Positions 15,716 through 22,860 of a stretch of 64,000 bases of DNA are shown in pieces. The position numbers were made by a program, and so were the translations under genes. The stretch comes from Alcanivorax sp. (GTDB lineage Bacteria; Pseudomonadota; Gammaproteobacteria; Pseudomonadales; Alcanivoracaceae): positions 1,550,001-1,614,000 of the forward strand of contig NZ_CP080267.1 of assembly GCF_019431375.1 (NCBI RefSeq), written 5' to 3'. Position 1 is the stretch's first letter. Each line of letters starts with the position of its first letter. The notes under the pieces are model-generated. The model saw only the letters and a list, made by a program, of their open reading frames with translations. It did not search any database and had not been told where the DNA came from.

Positions 15716-16305
15716 CAGTTAAAGTTCACGGCCGGCGCCTGATCCGCATCTTCCGCGGTGGCTTCGTAGGTTTCACGCATTTCCATGTCGCTGTAGAGGA
15801 AGCTGTGCCACAGCCGCCCGGGGAAAGTACGGATTTCGGTATTGTACTGCTGCACGGCGGCAATGTAGTCACGGCGTGCCACGCTGATACGGTTCTCGGT
15901 GCCTTCCAGCTGCGACTGCAACGCCAGGAAATTCTGGTTGGCCTTCAAGTCCGGGTAGCGTTCCGCCACCACCATCAAGCGTTGCAGGGCAGAGCCGAGC
16001 TGGCGCTGGGCCTGCTCGAACTGTTTCAGCTTTTCCGGATTATCGAGCATGTTGCCATCCACCTGGATGGAGCCCACCTTGGCACGGGCCTGGGTCACGT
16101 CCACCAGCACTTCCTTCTCGTGACTGGCATAGCCCTTCACGGTATTAACCAGGTTGGGGATCAGATCGGCCCGGCGCTGATACTGATTTTCCACCTGCGA
16201 CCAGGCCGCTTTGACCTGCTCATCGTAGGTAGGAATATTGTTGATGCCACAGCCGCTGAGCCAGCCGGCCAGCATGACCAGAAAAAGGCTACGCCAAAGT
16301 GTCAT
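15715..16305 (-). CDS. lemA: LemA-family lipoprotein
   Basis: The 196-aa LemA protein has an N-terminal helix ending in the lipobox-like LSGCG (Cys about 19), then the helical LemA core with QYQRRADLIPNLVNTVKGYASHE and ENRISVARRDYIAAVQQYN. The start at 16305 is preceded by GGAG; a 29-residue extension upstream was rejected. It overlaps the 3' end of the GIY-YIG gene by 17 bp and heads a LemA-TPM-TPM operon. A second LemA paralogue lies at 45666. Confidence 0.9.
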   Translation of the reverse strand: MTLWRSLFLVMLAGWLSGCGINNIPTYDEQVKAAWSQVENQYQRRADLIPNLVNTVKGYASHEKEVLVDVTQARAKVGSIQVDGNMLDNPEKLKQFEQAQRQLGSALQRLMVVAERYPDLKANQNFLALQSQLEGTENRISVARRDYIAAVQQYNTEIRTFPGRLWHSFLYSDMEMRETYEATAEDADQAPAVNFN

Positions 16306-16609
16306 GGTTCTCTGCTCCTTCAATCCAGAATGACAGCGGTCCCTTGCGCTTATCGTCGCGCAGGTTCGCCAGTAACTGCTGTTTTTCACCACGGGTCAAC
16401 CGCTTGAGGCGAGCTTCCAGCCGTGATGCCGAGGCCCGATCTCCGGCGGGCACCAGCAACACCAGCTGTACCGGCCGGCGGGCACGGGTGTAACGTGCCC
16501 CCTTGGGGCTGTGGTTGTGCTCGTAAAGGCGTCGGGCCGGCTCGGTGCTGATGCCGGTGTAAAGCGTCCGGTCCGCACAGCGCAGCATATACACCCACCA
16601 CTCTTGCAT
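16289..16609 (-). CDS. GIY-YIG nuclease-domain protein (YhbQ/UPF0213-like)
   Basis: This 106-aa single-domain protein carries the GIY-YIG core as VYMLRCADRTLYTGIS (residues 6-21), followed by the conserved ARRLYEHN and GARYTRARRP. Members are small endonuclease-fold proteins linked to DNA repair or RNA metabolism, mostly uncharacterised. The start at 16609 (MQEWWVYML) fits the family. A longer frame upstream only reads through the adjacent repeat element. Its promoter must lie in or near that element. Confidence 0.9.
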   Translation of the reverse strand: MQEWWVYMLRCADRTLYTGISTEPARRLYEHNHSPKGARYTRARRPVQLVLLVPAGDRASASRLEARLKRLTRGEKQQLLANLRDDKRKGPLSFWIEGAENHDTLA

Positions 16610-16664
16610 GGTTTTACACCTGACCTTGAACAGGTTGCTATGATGCCAGAGACGATCAAGACAA

Positions 16665-16930
16665 GGGAGCCTCTGAATAACACCTTGCATGCTCAGGCTT
16701 TCAGGCTGGCTCACAATCTAGGCGCACTTTTGAAGACATGCTGGTTGCCTGTCGAGAAAGTGCAACAACGAGTGTGAGCCAGCCTGGAAGCCCCGGAGGG
16801 CGAGGCCTGAAGGGCACATCTGCTGCGCTTTGTCGCTAGGAAAGGAGCCCACCCTGTCCGTCGCGACAAAACACAACAGCTGCACCCTTCAGGCCACGCT
16901 GAGTACGCAAGGTGTTATCCAGAGGCTCCC
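16665..16930. mobile_element. MITE-like element with branched inverted-repeat structure
   Basis: Terminal inverted repeats of about 32 bp (GGGAGCCTCTGAATAACACC... at 16665 and its near-perfect complement ending GGCTCCC at 16930) enclose two further inverted repeats. One pairs GGCTTTCAGGCTGGCTCACA (about 16697) with TGTGAGCCAGCCTGGAAGCC (about 16773). The other pairs GGCCTGAAGGG... (about 16804) with ...CCCTTCAGGCC (to about 16895). The transcript would fold as a three-way junction. It has no coding capacity and no clear target-site duplication, and it fills the space between two divergent genes. Confidence 0.7.
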
Positions 16931-16943
16931 AGGAGATGAAAAA

Positions 16944-17339
16944 ATGATTACCTACCTTTACTGGTTTCTCGTTGCCGTACTTGTCATCGGTGCCCTGTTC
17001 GGTATCGGCGTGCGTCTGGGAAAATGGAAGCCGGCGCTGATTATTGCCGCCGTGATCTGGTTGGTGGCTACCCTGGCCTACTACTTCTGGCTGGAACAGA
17101 TTTTTGTGAAACGCTTTGGCGGCACCATGAACATCAAGGTACCGGAAGAGCAGTACCACATCAGCGCCACCTGGAAGGGCGATAATCTGTGGATTGAAAA
17201 TTACGACCCGAACACCAACGAATGCATTTTCCGTGAATACTCCCGGGGCAATATGCTGGAAGGCAAGGTGGTGCTGAAGAACTGTAACCCGCTGCAAGGC
17301 ACCGGCATGGTGCTGCCGAAAGACCCCGCATTGCAGTAA
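16944..17339 (+). CDS. Hypothetical membrane protein with soluble C-terminal domain
   Basis: The 131-aa protein has two transmembrane helices (about 4-25 and 30-50) and a C-terminal domain of about 80 residues with two cysteines (NECIFREYS, LKNCNPLQG) that could form a disulfide if periplasmic. AGGAG lies eight bases upstream of the ATG, directly after the right end of the MITE-like element, so the element supplies its 5' untranslated region or promoter. I do not recognise the family. Confidence 0.65.
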   Translation: MITYLYWFLVAVLVIGALFGIGVRLGKWKPALIIAAVIWLVATLAYYFWLEQIFVKRFGGTMNIKVPEEQYHISATWKGDNLWIENYDPNTNECIFREYSRGNMLEGKVVLKNCNPLQGTGMVLPKDPALQ

Positions 17340-17375
17340 CCACCTGTCTGAAAGAAGAACGGGGCAGCACCCACC

Positions 17376-17449
17376 GTTGGAGCCTTGCTGGCAAGGCGAA
17401 TTCCCAAAGTGGTTTGGGAACCTCTTCGCTTTGTGAACAAAGCTCCAAC
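17376..17449. repeat. Paired REP element (inverted)
   Basis: GTTGGAGCCTTGCTGGCAAG...GCGAA (17376-17400) faces TTCGCTTTGTGAACAAAGCT...CCAAC (17425-17449). The two units have different internal stems but the same GTTGGAGC/GCGAA ends, which suggests independent units in a REP pair. It lies between a membrane protein gene and hopJ. Confidence 0.7.
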
Positions 17450-17528
17450 GGGTAACCATGCCCCCCTTCCCCTGTCCCGATGATGCCGCTACCCTTTGCG
17501 CCTTTCTCTGACCGGAACAGGACTGCCC

Positions 17529-17891
17529 ATGAGCAATTCCCTTCAAACTCTGCTGTTTGCTCTGAAACTGGTTCCCGATGCCGTTGCCTTCGAGCAGGTT
17601 CAAGAGGTCATCGCCGAGCACTATGACTACACCCCTGCCCGCTTTACCAATGGCAGCGGTGATGATCTGGTGGTGAATGAAGCAGGCACCAATGAAGGGT
17701 CCTGCAAAATCTTTGCCTTCGCCAAACTCAACAACCTCTCCGATGAGCAGACTCTGGCCTGCTTCGGGCATTTCTTTCGCCACGATGTCCTGGGGAACCC
17801 GGAGGGCACCGACCACGCCAATATCCGCACCTTCATGCGCCATGGTCTGAAACAGGTGCACTTCGATACCCCGGCACTGGTTGCTCGATAA
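17529..17891 (+). CDS. HopJ-family protein
   Basis: This 120-aa protein matches the HopJ family (PF08888) along its length: EVIAEHYDYTPARFTNG, GSCKIFAFAKLNNLS, FFRHDVLGNPEGTDHANIRTFMRHG. The family is named after a Pseudomonas syringae type III effector, but most members, as here, lie in non-pathogens away from any secretion genes, so the role is probably an unknown housekeeping one. The start at 17529 (MSNSLQTLL) matches family length. Confidence 0.9.
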   Translation: MSNSLQTLLFALKLVPDAVAFEQVQEVIAEHYDYTPARFTNGSGDDLVVNEAGTNEGSCKIFAFAKLNNLSDEQTLACFGHFFRHDVLGNPEGTDHANIRTFMRHGLKQVHFDTPALVAR

Positions 17892-17962
17892 TGTGACCCC
17901 CTTCGCGCCATCTTGACCGGCTTTCGTGAATCCTGTGCAGACAATTTCATGGAGAGATCATC

Positions 17963-18505
17963 ATGGCGCGCTATCTGGGGCTATTGTTAGCTTTTTTACT
18001 GACACCCGCGGTGCAGGCAGCAGATGGCTGTGCCGACGCCCTGGATACCACCGTCAGGAAACTGCATTCCCAGCAGACCCTGGATCTCTGTGCCCTGACC
18101 CGCAACAGGCTGACGCTGGTGGTGAACACCGCCAGCCAGTGTGGCTACACCCCGCAGTTCAAAGATCTGGAAGCGCTTTATCAGACCTACCGGGAGCAGG
18201 GCCTGATCGTGATTGGCTTCCCATCGGATGATTTCCGCCAGGAGCTGGATAGCGAATCTGACACCGCGGAAGTCTGTTATGTGAATTACGGTGTTACCTT
18301 CCCCATGGCCGCCACCAGTGCGGTAAAAGGCGACAACGCCAACCCGGTATTCCGGGCCCTGAGCGCCGCCAGCCAGGCACCGGGCTGGAACTTCAACAAG
18401 TACCTGATACCCGCGGACGGCTCCGGGGTACGCCATTTTCCGGCATCCGCGGAGCCGCGAGGCGGCGAGCTGGAAGCCGCCATCCGTGAGGCGCTTGGTC
18501 AGTAA
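17963..18505 (+). CDS. Periplasmic glutathione-peroxidase-family protein
   Basis: The 180-aa precursor has a signal peptide (1-19, VQAA) and a thioredoxin-fold GPx domain. The peroxidatic cysteine is C60 in NTASQCGYT, and the WNFNKYLI motif supplies the Trp and Asn of the GPx tetrad. The usual GFPCNQF motif reads GFPSDDF (86-91), so the tetrad Gln position is Asp and the second Cys is absent. This may alter the electron donor; thioredoxin-like donors are common in bacterial members. It stands alone, with GAGAGATCATC before the ATG. Confidence 0.85.
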   Translation: MARYLGLLLAFLLTPAVQAADGCADALDTTVRKLHSQQTLDLCALTRNRLTLVVNTASQCGYTPQFKDLEALYQTYREQGLIVIGFPSDDFRQELDSESDTAEVCYVNYGVTFPMAATSAVKGDNANPVFRALSAASQAPGWNFNKYLIPADGSGVRHFPASAEPRGGELEAAIREALGQ

Positions 18506-18575
18506 GCCGCTGTGAGGAGGTAGATGCTCCCGGCAGAGGCTGATATTGTGAACGGTCACCCATTATTACCCGGCG

Positions 18576-18902
18576 GTGAGTCCCGTGAAGGTTCGCAGCA
18601 GCAAAGAACAGCAACGCCATCAGCTTGAGCGCGATATGGAGCGCTATCTGTCCAAGGGCGGAGAGATCAAGGAGATCCCCCGTGGCGTCAGTGGTACCGA
18701 CCCGGTGCACGGGAAAGGGCACCAGACTGTGCTGTTCAATGGCCCACGCCAGCCCCAGCGCACCGACCTGAGCCAGGTGGCCGCCACCATCGACGCGCGC
18801 AAGCACAAACCGCGCCGCCAACGTCTCAACCACCGCCCCACCCGCAAGCTGATTTATGATGATTTCGGCGAACCGCTGCGCTGGGTGTGGCACGACAAAT
18901 AA
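18576..18902 (+). CDS. Small basic protein with SutA-like motif
   Basis: This 108-aa basic protein has a GTG start at 18576 (GTG at 18585 is an alternative). The segment ERDMERYLSKGGEIKEIP resembles the core of SutA, a small RNA-polymerase-binding regulator of Pseudomonas. The rest (KHKPRRQRLNHRPTRK) is Arg/Lys-rich, suggesting nucleic-acid binding, and the C-terminus ends YDDFGEPLRWVWHDK. The SutA link rests on one motif and is tentative. The dienelactone hydrolase gene starts 26 bp downstream. Confidence 0.6.
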   Translation: MSPVKVRSSKEQQRHQLERDMERYLSKGGEIKEIPRGVSGTDPVHGKGHQTVLFNGPRQPQRTDLSQVAATIDARKHKPRRQRLNHRPTRKLIYDDFGEPLRWVWHDK

Positions 18903-18927
18903 TTCAAACTGCCAAGAAGGATCTGCA

Positions 18928-19713
18928 ATGAAACGGCTTCTGCTGCTGGTATCCCTGTTTATGATGAGTCAGACCGCGTTCAGCGACATCATTGAAACCC
19001 AGGTCACCCTGCCCGACGACCTGGGCACCGGCGTCATGTATCTGAATGACAAGCAGAAAAAGCCCGGACCCGGTGTGATCGTGATCCACGAATGGTGGGG
19101 CCTGAACGATTACGCCCGCGACCGGGCCCGCATGCTGGCCCGGGCCGGTTATACCGCCCTGGCCGTGGACATGTACGGCACCGGCAAAGTGGCCACCCAC
19201 CCCAAGGATGCAGAAGCCTTCATGAAATCCGCCATGGCCGAGCCGGAAAAAATGAACGCCCGCTTTGAAGCCGCCCGCAAGATGATGCTGAAACAACAAC
19301 AGGTGGAAGCTGGCCGTCTGTTCGCCATCGGCTACTGCTTCGGCGGTGGCGTGGTACTGAACCAGGCACGCATGGGCACCGACCTGGCCGGCGTGGCCAG
19401 CTTCCATGGCACCCTGGGCACCGACACCCCCGCCAAGCAGGGTGACATCAAGGCGCGCATTCTCGCCGCCACCGGCCAGGCCGACCCGATGATTCCCGCC
19501 GAGCAAGTCATCGGCTTCGTGAAGGAAATGACCGAGGCCGGCGCCGACTTCCAGCTACTCAGCTTCCCCGGCGTCAAGCACAGCTTCACCAATCCGAAAG
19601 CGGATGCGGTGGCGGAACGCTTCGACATGCCGGTGGGCTACGATGCCCATGCGGACCAGGTGAGCTGGAAGGCGCTGGTGGATTTCATCGAGCATAAGCC
19701 CCACGCCAAATAA
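18928..19713 (+). CDS. Periplasmic dienelactone-hydrolase-family protein
   Basis: The 261-aa alpha/beta hydrolase has a cleavable signal peptide (1-19), unlike cytoplasmic catabolic DLHs. The catalytic triad is C137 (GYCFGGG), D186 (TGQADPMIP) and H218 (VKHSFT). The DLH family E-W-W-G motif is present (IVIHEWWGLND). With no aromatic catabolic genes nearby, the substrate is probably an unknown ester. AAGAAGG lies upstream of the ATG. Confidence 0.9.
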   Translation: MKRLLLLVSLFMMSQTAFSDIIETQVTLPDDLGTGVMYLNDKQKKPGPGVIVIHEWWGLNDYARDRARMLARAGYTALAVDMYGTGKVATHPKDAEAFMKSAMAEPEKMNARFEAARKMMLKQQQVEAGRLFAIGYCFGGGVVLNQARMGTDLAGVASFHGTLGTDTPAKQGDIKARILAATGQADPMIPAEQVIGFVKEMTEAGADFQLLSFPGVKHSFTNPKADAVAERFDMPVGYDAHADQVSWKALVDFIEHKPHAK

Positions 19714-19822
19714 CCGCACCAGTTGGGGGCATTGCAGAACGCGATGCCCTGTCACTGCCCACCTTTCTCCCCGATTCGTTTTTCCTCCGCGCCAACCTCC
19801 TGATTTTCCTTGCTATCGCCAC

Positions 19823-19840
19823 TTGGCATCCCCTTTGCTT
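19823..19840 (+). promoter_or_regulatory. Sigma-54 promoter of the guanidine operon
   Basis: TTGGCATCCCCTTTGCTT matches the RpoN -24/-12 consensus, with GG and GC exactly 10 bases apart. Transcription should start near 19850, placing the riboswitch in the leader. Sigma-54 use points to nitrogen control through NtrC. I could not identify clear NtrC sites upstream by eye. Confidence 0.75.
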
Positions 19841-19861
19841 TGTCTCAGGGAGAGGAATCGA

Positions 19862-19906
19862 ATGGCCACGTTGCCATTAAGCACTCAACACAATTTGCAC
19901 CAATAG
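19862..19906 (+). CDS. Candidate 14-aa leader peptide before the riboswitch
   Basis: ATG at 19862 is preceded by GGGAGAGG and opens a frame MATLPLSTQHNLHQ ending at TAG 19904-19906, just where the aptamer begins. Its first 17 bases also form a hairpin AATGGC-CACGTT-GCCATT (19861-19878). The same start sequence recurs after the riboswitch at 20047. Whether it is translated or is only an RNA/DNA structure is unknown. Confidence 0.35.
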   Translation: MATLPLSTQHNLHQ

Positions 19907-20042
19907 ACCGCTAGGGTTCCGGTCGCCTGCGCCGACAGACAGCGCGCAGCCGATGCCTGGTCCGAGAGCAGTCGACCTTCTTGCAGTCGTTCCGCAGCAC
20001 ATGCGGCTGAAGGTTACACGGCGGGACAAAAGCCCGGGAGGA
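19903..20042 (+). promoter_or_regulatory. Guanidine-I (ykkC) riboswitch
   Basis: Conserved ykkC elements appear in order: CTAGGGTTCCG (19911-19921), CTGGTCCGAGAGC (about 19957-19969) and ACACGGCGGGACAAAAGCCC with GGGAG (about 20017-20040). The variable stems between them are GC-rich. Guanidine binding turns on downstream genes in this class. The GGGAG at the 3' end of the aptamer is also a possible ribosome-binding site for the ATG at 20047, which suggests one translational control route. Confidence 0.92.
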
Positions 20043-20045
20043 CAC

Positions 20046-20063
20046 GATGACCACGTTGTCATT
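20046..20063 (+). promoter_or_regulatory. Second copy of the CACGTT-loop hairpin
   Basis: ATGAC-CACGTT-GTCAT (20047-20062) repeats the hairpin at 19861-19878 with a compensating pair change (G-C to A-T) in the stem and an identical loop. It lies just after the aptamer and 37 bases before the first structural gene. The start codon in it opens a frame that runs out of phase into the next gene, which has its own AAGGAGG site. Confidence 0.55.
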
Positions 20064-20098
20064 GGATTCCTCATCGTCCGTAGCCAAGGAGGTCCGAG

Positions 20099-21163
20099 AT
20101 GACCCTTTCCGTACGAAAGACCGCTGCCGTTGCAGCACTTGCCCTGTTCACATCCCTGATGCCGGTCACCGCACTGGCCAAAGATTCCTTCAGCATCTGC
20201 TGGTCCATTTATGTGGGCTGGATGCCGTGGGATTACGGTGCCCAACAAAAAATCGTCGACAAGTGGGCCGCCAAGTACGACATCGAAATCGACGTGGTAC
20301 AGATCAACGACTACGTGGAATCCATCAACCAGTACACCGCCGGTGCATACGACGGCTGCGCCATGACCAACATGGATGCGCTGACCATTCCCGCCGCTGG
20401 CGGGGTGGATTCCACCGCCCTGATCGTGGGTGACTTCTCCAACGGTAACGACGGCGTGGTTCTCAAGGGCACCGACAAGCTGGCTGACATCAAGGGTCAG
20501 CAGGTGAACCTGGTGGAACTGTCCGTTTCCCACTACCTGCTGGCGCGGGCACTGGAAACCGTGGGGCTGACTGAGCGCGACCTGACCGTGGTGAATACCT
20601 CAGATGCGGATCTGGTCTCTGCCTTTACCACCAAGGGCGTCACTGCCGTTGCCACCTGGAACCCGCTGCTCAGCGAAATCACCGCCATGCCGGATAGCCA
20701 CAAGGTATTCGACTCCGCACAAATCCCCGGTGAAATCATCGACCTGATGGTGGTCAACACCGACACCCTGGAAGCCAACCCGGATTTCGGCAAGGCACTG
20801 ACCGGTGCCTGGTACGAGATCATGGCCACCATGTCCGCCGATGATGAGGCCGGCAAGGCCGCCCGCACCTTCATGGCCAACGCCTCCGGCACCGACCTGG
20901 CCGGCTATGAAGCGCAACTGGATTCCACCCGCATGTTCTATCAGCCCGCCGAGGCCGTGGCCTTCGTCAACAGCCCGGAGCTGAAAGACACCATGCAGAA
21001 AGTGGCGGAATTTTCCTTCCAGCATGGGCTACTGGGCGAAGGCGCCCCGGACGCCGGTTTTGTGGGTATCGAAACCCCGGCGGGCATCTATGGCAGCGAC
21101 AGCAACGTGAAGCTGCGCTTTATCCCGGATTACATGGCCATGGCAGCCGAAGGGAAGCTGTAG
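20099..21163 (+). CDS. ABC transporter substrate-binding protein (guanidine import, inferred)
   Basis: The 354-aa precursor has a signal peptide (about 1-28, ending ALAKDS) and a type II periplasmic-binding fold of the SsuA/TauA/NrtA class (CWSIYVGWMPWDYGAQQKIVDKW, NQYTAGAYDGCAMTNMDAL). In ykkC-controlled operons such proteins are thought to import guanidine or a related compound. AAGGAGG lies upstream of the ATG. A stable hairpin follows the stop codon, consistent with extra protein relative to the membrane subunit. Confidence 0.9.
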   Translation: MTLSVRKTAAVAALALFTSLMPVTALAKDSFSICWSIYVGWMPWDYGAQQKIVDKWAAKYDIEIDVVQINDYVESINQYTAGAYDGCAMTNMDALTIPAAGGVDSTALIVGDFSNGNDGVVLKGTDKLADIKGQQVNLVELSVSHYLLARALETVGLTERDLTVVNTSDADLVSAFTTKGVTAVATWNPLLSEITAMPDSHKVFDSAQIPGEIIDLMVVNTDTLEANPDFGKALTGAWYEIMATMSADDEAGKAARTFMANASGTDLAGYEAQLDSTRMFYQPAEAVAFVNSPELKDTMQKVAEFSFQHGLLGEGAPDAGFVGIETPAGIYGSDSNVKLRFIPDYMAMAAEGKL

Positions 21164-21172
21164 GGCAAACAA

Positions 21173-21202
21173 CGTCAGACGTCTGATGCCGGACGTCTGA
21201 CG
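21173..21202 (+). promoter_or_regulatory. Intra-operon hairpin after the binding-protein gene
   Basis: CGTCAGACGTC and GACGTCTGACG form a perfect 11-bp stem with an 8-base loop, with no U-tract. Such hairpins commonly protect the upstream message of binding-protein genes from 3' exonucleases, giving higher expression than the permease. Confidence 0.7.
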
Positions 21203-21226
21203 CTTCAGACATCACCGGGAACTGCC

Positions 21227-22045
21227 ATGAAAAAACTGATCAACCGTCAACCGGGACGTGTCGGTACCTGGGCACTGGGCCTGCTGCCTTTCGTGCTGCT
21301 GCTGATTGTCTATATGGTGGCCTCCGATGCGCGCCTGACGGAAAACCCCAACGACAAATTGCTGCCAGAGCTGGGCAGTTTTGTGGATGCGATACAGCGT
21401 ATGGCATTCGAACCCAGCAAGCGCAGTGGCGACTACCTGCTGCTCAACGACACCCTGGCCAGTCTGCAACGGCTGGGCATCGGCGTGGTCATCAGCGCCC
21501 TGGTTGCCCTGGTGGTGGGGATCGGCAACGGCACCATTCCCTATATCCGCTCGACCCTGTCACCGCTGGTGACCGGCCTGTCACTGGTACCGCCCATGGC
21601 GATCCTGCCGGTGCTGTTCATTATTTTCGGCCTGGGAGAACTGGCCAAGGTGATGCTGATCATCATCGGCATTACGCCCTTTCTGATTCGTGACCTGCAG
21701 CAACGGGCGCTGGAAATTCCTGACGAGCAGATCATCAAGCTGCAGACCCTGGGTGCCAATACCTGGCAGATCATTACCCGCCTGGTATGGCCGCAACTGA
21801 TGCCGCGATTGATCGGTACCGTGCGGTTGTCACTGGGTCCGGCCTGGCTGTTCCTGATCGCCGCCGAGGCCATCGCCGCCACCGAAGGGCTGGGCTATCG
21901 CATCTTCCTGGTGCGGCGCTATCTGGCCATGGATGTGATTCTGCCCTATGTGGTGTGGATCACCCTGCTGGCCTTCGCCATCGACTTCCTGCTGCGCCGT
22001 TATTCGCAATGGCGCTACCCCTGGTTCCATCAACAGGGCCATTAA
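21227..22045 (+). CDS. ABC transporter permease
   Basis: This 272-aa inner-membrane permease is of the SsuC/TauC/NrtB class with about six transmembrane helices. The EAA loop that contacts the ATPase is visible as TLGANTWQIITRLVWPQLMPRLIG (residues about 178-201). It is second in the importer cassette, and the ATPase gene follows after 13 bp. Confidence 0.93.
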   Translation: MKKLINRQPGRVGTWALGLLPFVLLLIVYMVASDARLTENPNDKLLPELGSFVDAIQRMAFEPSKRSGDYLLLNDTLASLQRLGIGVVISALVALVVGIGNGTIPYIRSTLSPLVTGLSLVPPMAILPVLFIIFGLGELAKVMLIIIGITPFLIRDLQQRALEIPDEQIIKLQTLGANTWQIITRLVWPQLMPRLIGTVRLSLGPAWLFLIAAEAIAATEGLGYRIFLVRRYLAMDVILPYVVWITLLAFAIDFLLRRYSQWRYPWFHQQGH

Positions 22046-22058
22046 CGGAGAGATAACG

Positions 22059-22850
22059 ATGGCAATTATTGAAATGAAAAACCTGTGGAAGGAATACGGC
22101 GACCAGGTGGTGCTGGAACGGCTCAACGCCACCGTGGAAGAAGGCGAATTCGTCACCATTGTCGGCGCCTCCGGCTGCGGCAAGACCTCCTTCCTGAAAC
22201 TGCTGCTGGGCACCGAGCAAGCCAGCCGTGGCGAGCTACTGCTGGATGGCAAGCCCCTGCCCGGCGAACCGGACGACAGCCGCGGCATCGTGTTCCAGCG
22301 TTACTCGGTACTCAGCCACCTGACCGCCCTGGAAAACGTGATGCTGGGCGGCGAACTGCAGCACAGCCGCTGGCTGGGCATCAGCTTCGGCAAACGCCGC
22401 AAGCAATTGCAAAAAGACGCCCTGGCCATGCTGGAAAACGTGGGCCTAAGCCATGCCGTGGATAAATACCCCCACGAGCTGTCGGGCGGCATGCAACAAC
22501 GGCTGGCCCTGGCCCAGGCGTTGATCAAGAAACCGCGCATCCTGCTGCTGGATGAACCCTTCGGCGCCCTGGACCCGGGTATTCGTGCCGACATGCACAA
22601 GCTGGTGCTGTCGCTGTGGAAGGAACAGCGACTCACCGTGTTCATGATCACCCATGACATTACCGAAGGCTTCTATCTGGGCACCCGGCTGTGGGTATTC
22701 GACAAGCCCCGTCTGGACCCTCAGGCTCCCGGTGCCTATGGCGCCCGGGTGACCTACGACCTGCCGGTGGGTGACTGCGAAAGCGGCACACTGACAAACA
22801 TTAATCGAAGCGTGGGTGATACCAGCCGCGCTCTCCATGACATCCTGTAA
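22059..22850 (+). CDS. ABC transporter ATP-binding protein
   Basis: This 263-aa cytoplasmic ATPase of the SsuB/TauB/NrtD class has Walker A GASGCGKTS (about 38-46), signature LSGGMQQR (about 146-153) and Walker B ILLLDEPFGALDP. An unusually long C-terminal tail (about 35 residues after the switch histidine region) ends SVGDTSRALHDIL. The ATG at 22059 is preceded by GGAGAG. It completes the importer with the two preceding genes. Confidence 0.94.
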   Translation: MAIIEMKNLWKEYGDQVVLERLNATVEEGEFVTIVGASGCGKTSFLKLLLGTEQASRGELLLDGKPLPGEPDDSRGIVFQRYSVLSHLTALENVMLGGELQHSRWLGISFGKRRKQLQKDALAMLENVGLSHAVDKYPHELSGGMQQRLALAQALIKKPRILLLDEPFGALDPGIRADMHKLVLSLWKEQRLTVFMITHDITEGFYLGTRLWVFDKPRLDPQAPGAYGARVTYDLPVGDCESGTLTNINRSVGDTSRALHDIL

Positions 22851-22860
22851 GGAGCGCCTG

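Noticed and set aside
20047..20433. A 128-codon frame starting after the riboswitch
   Set aside because: Beyond its first residues it runs out of phase through the binding-protein gene and becomes Arg/His-rich nonsense; only its start region may matter.
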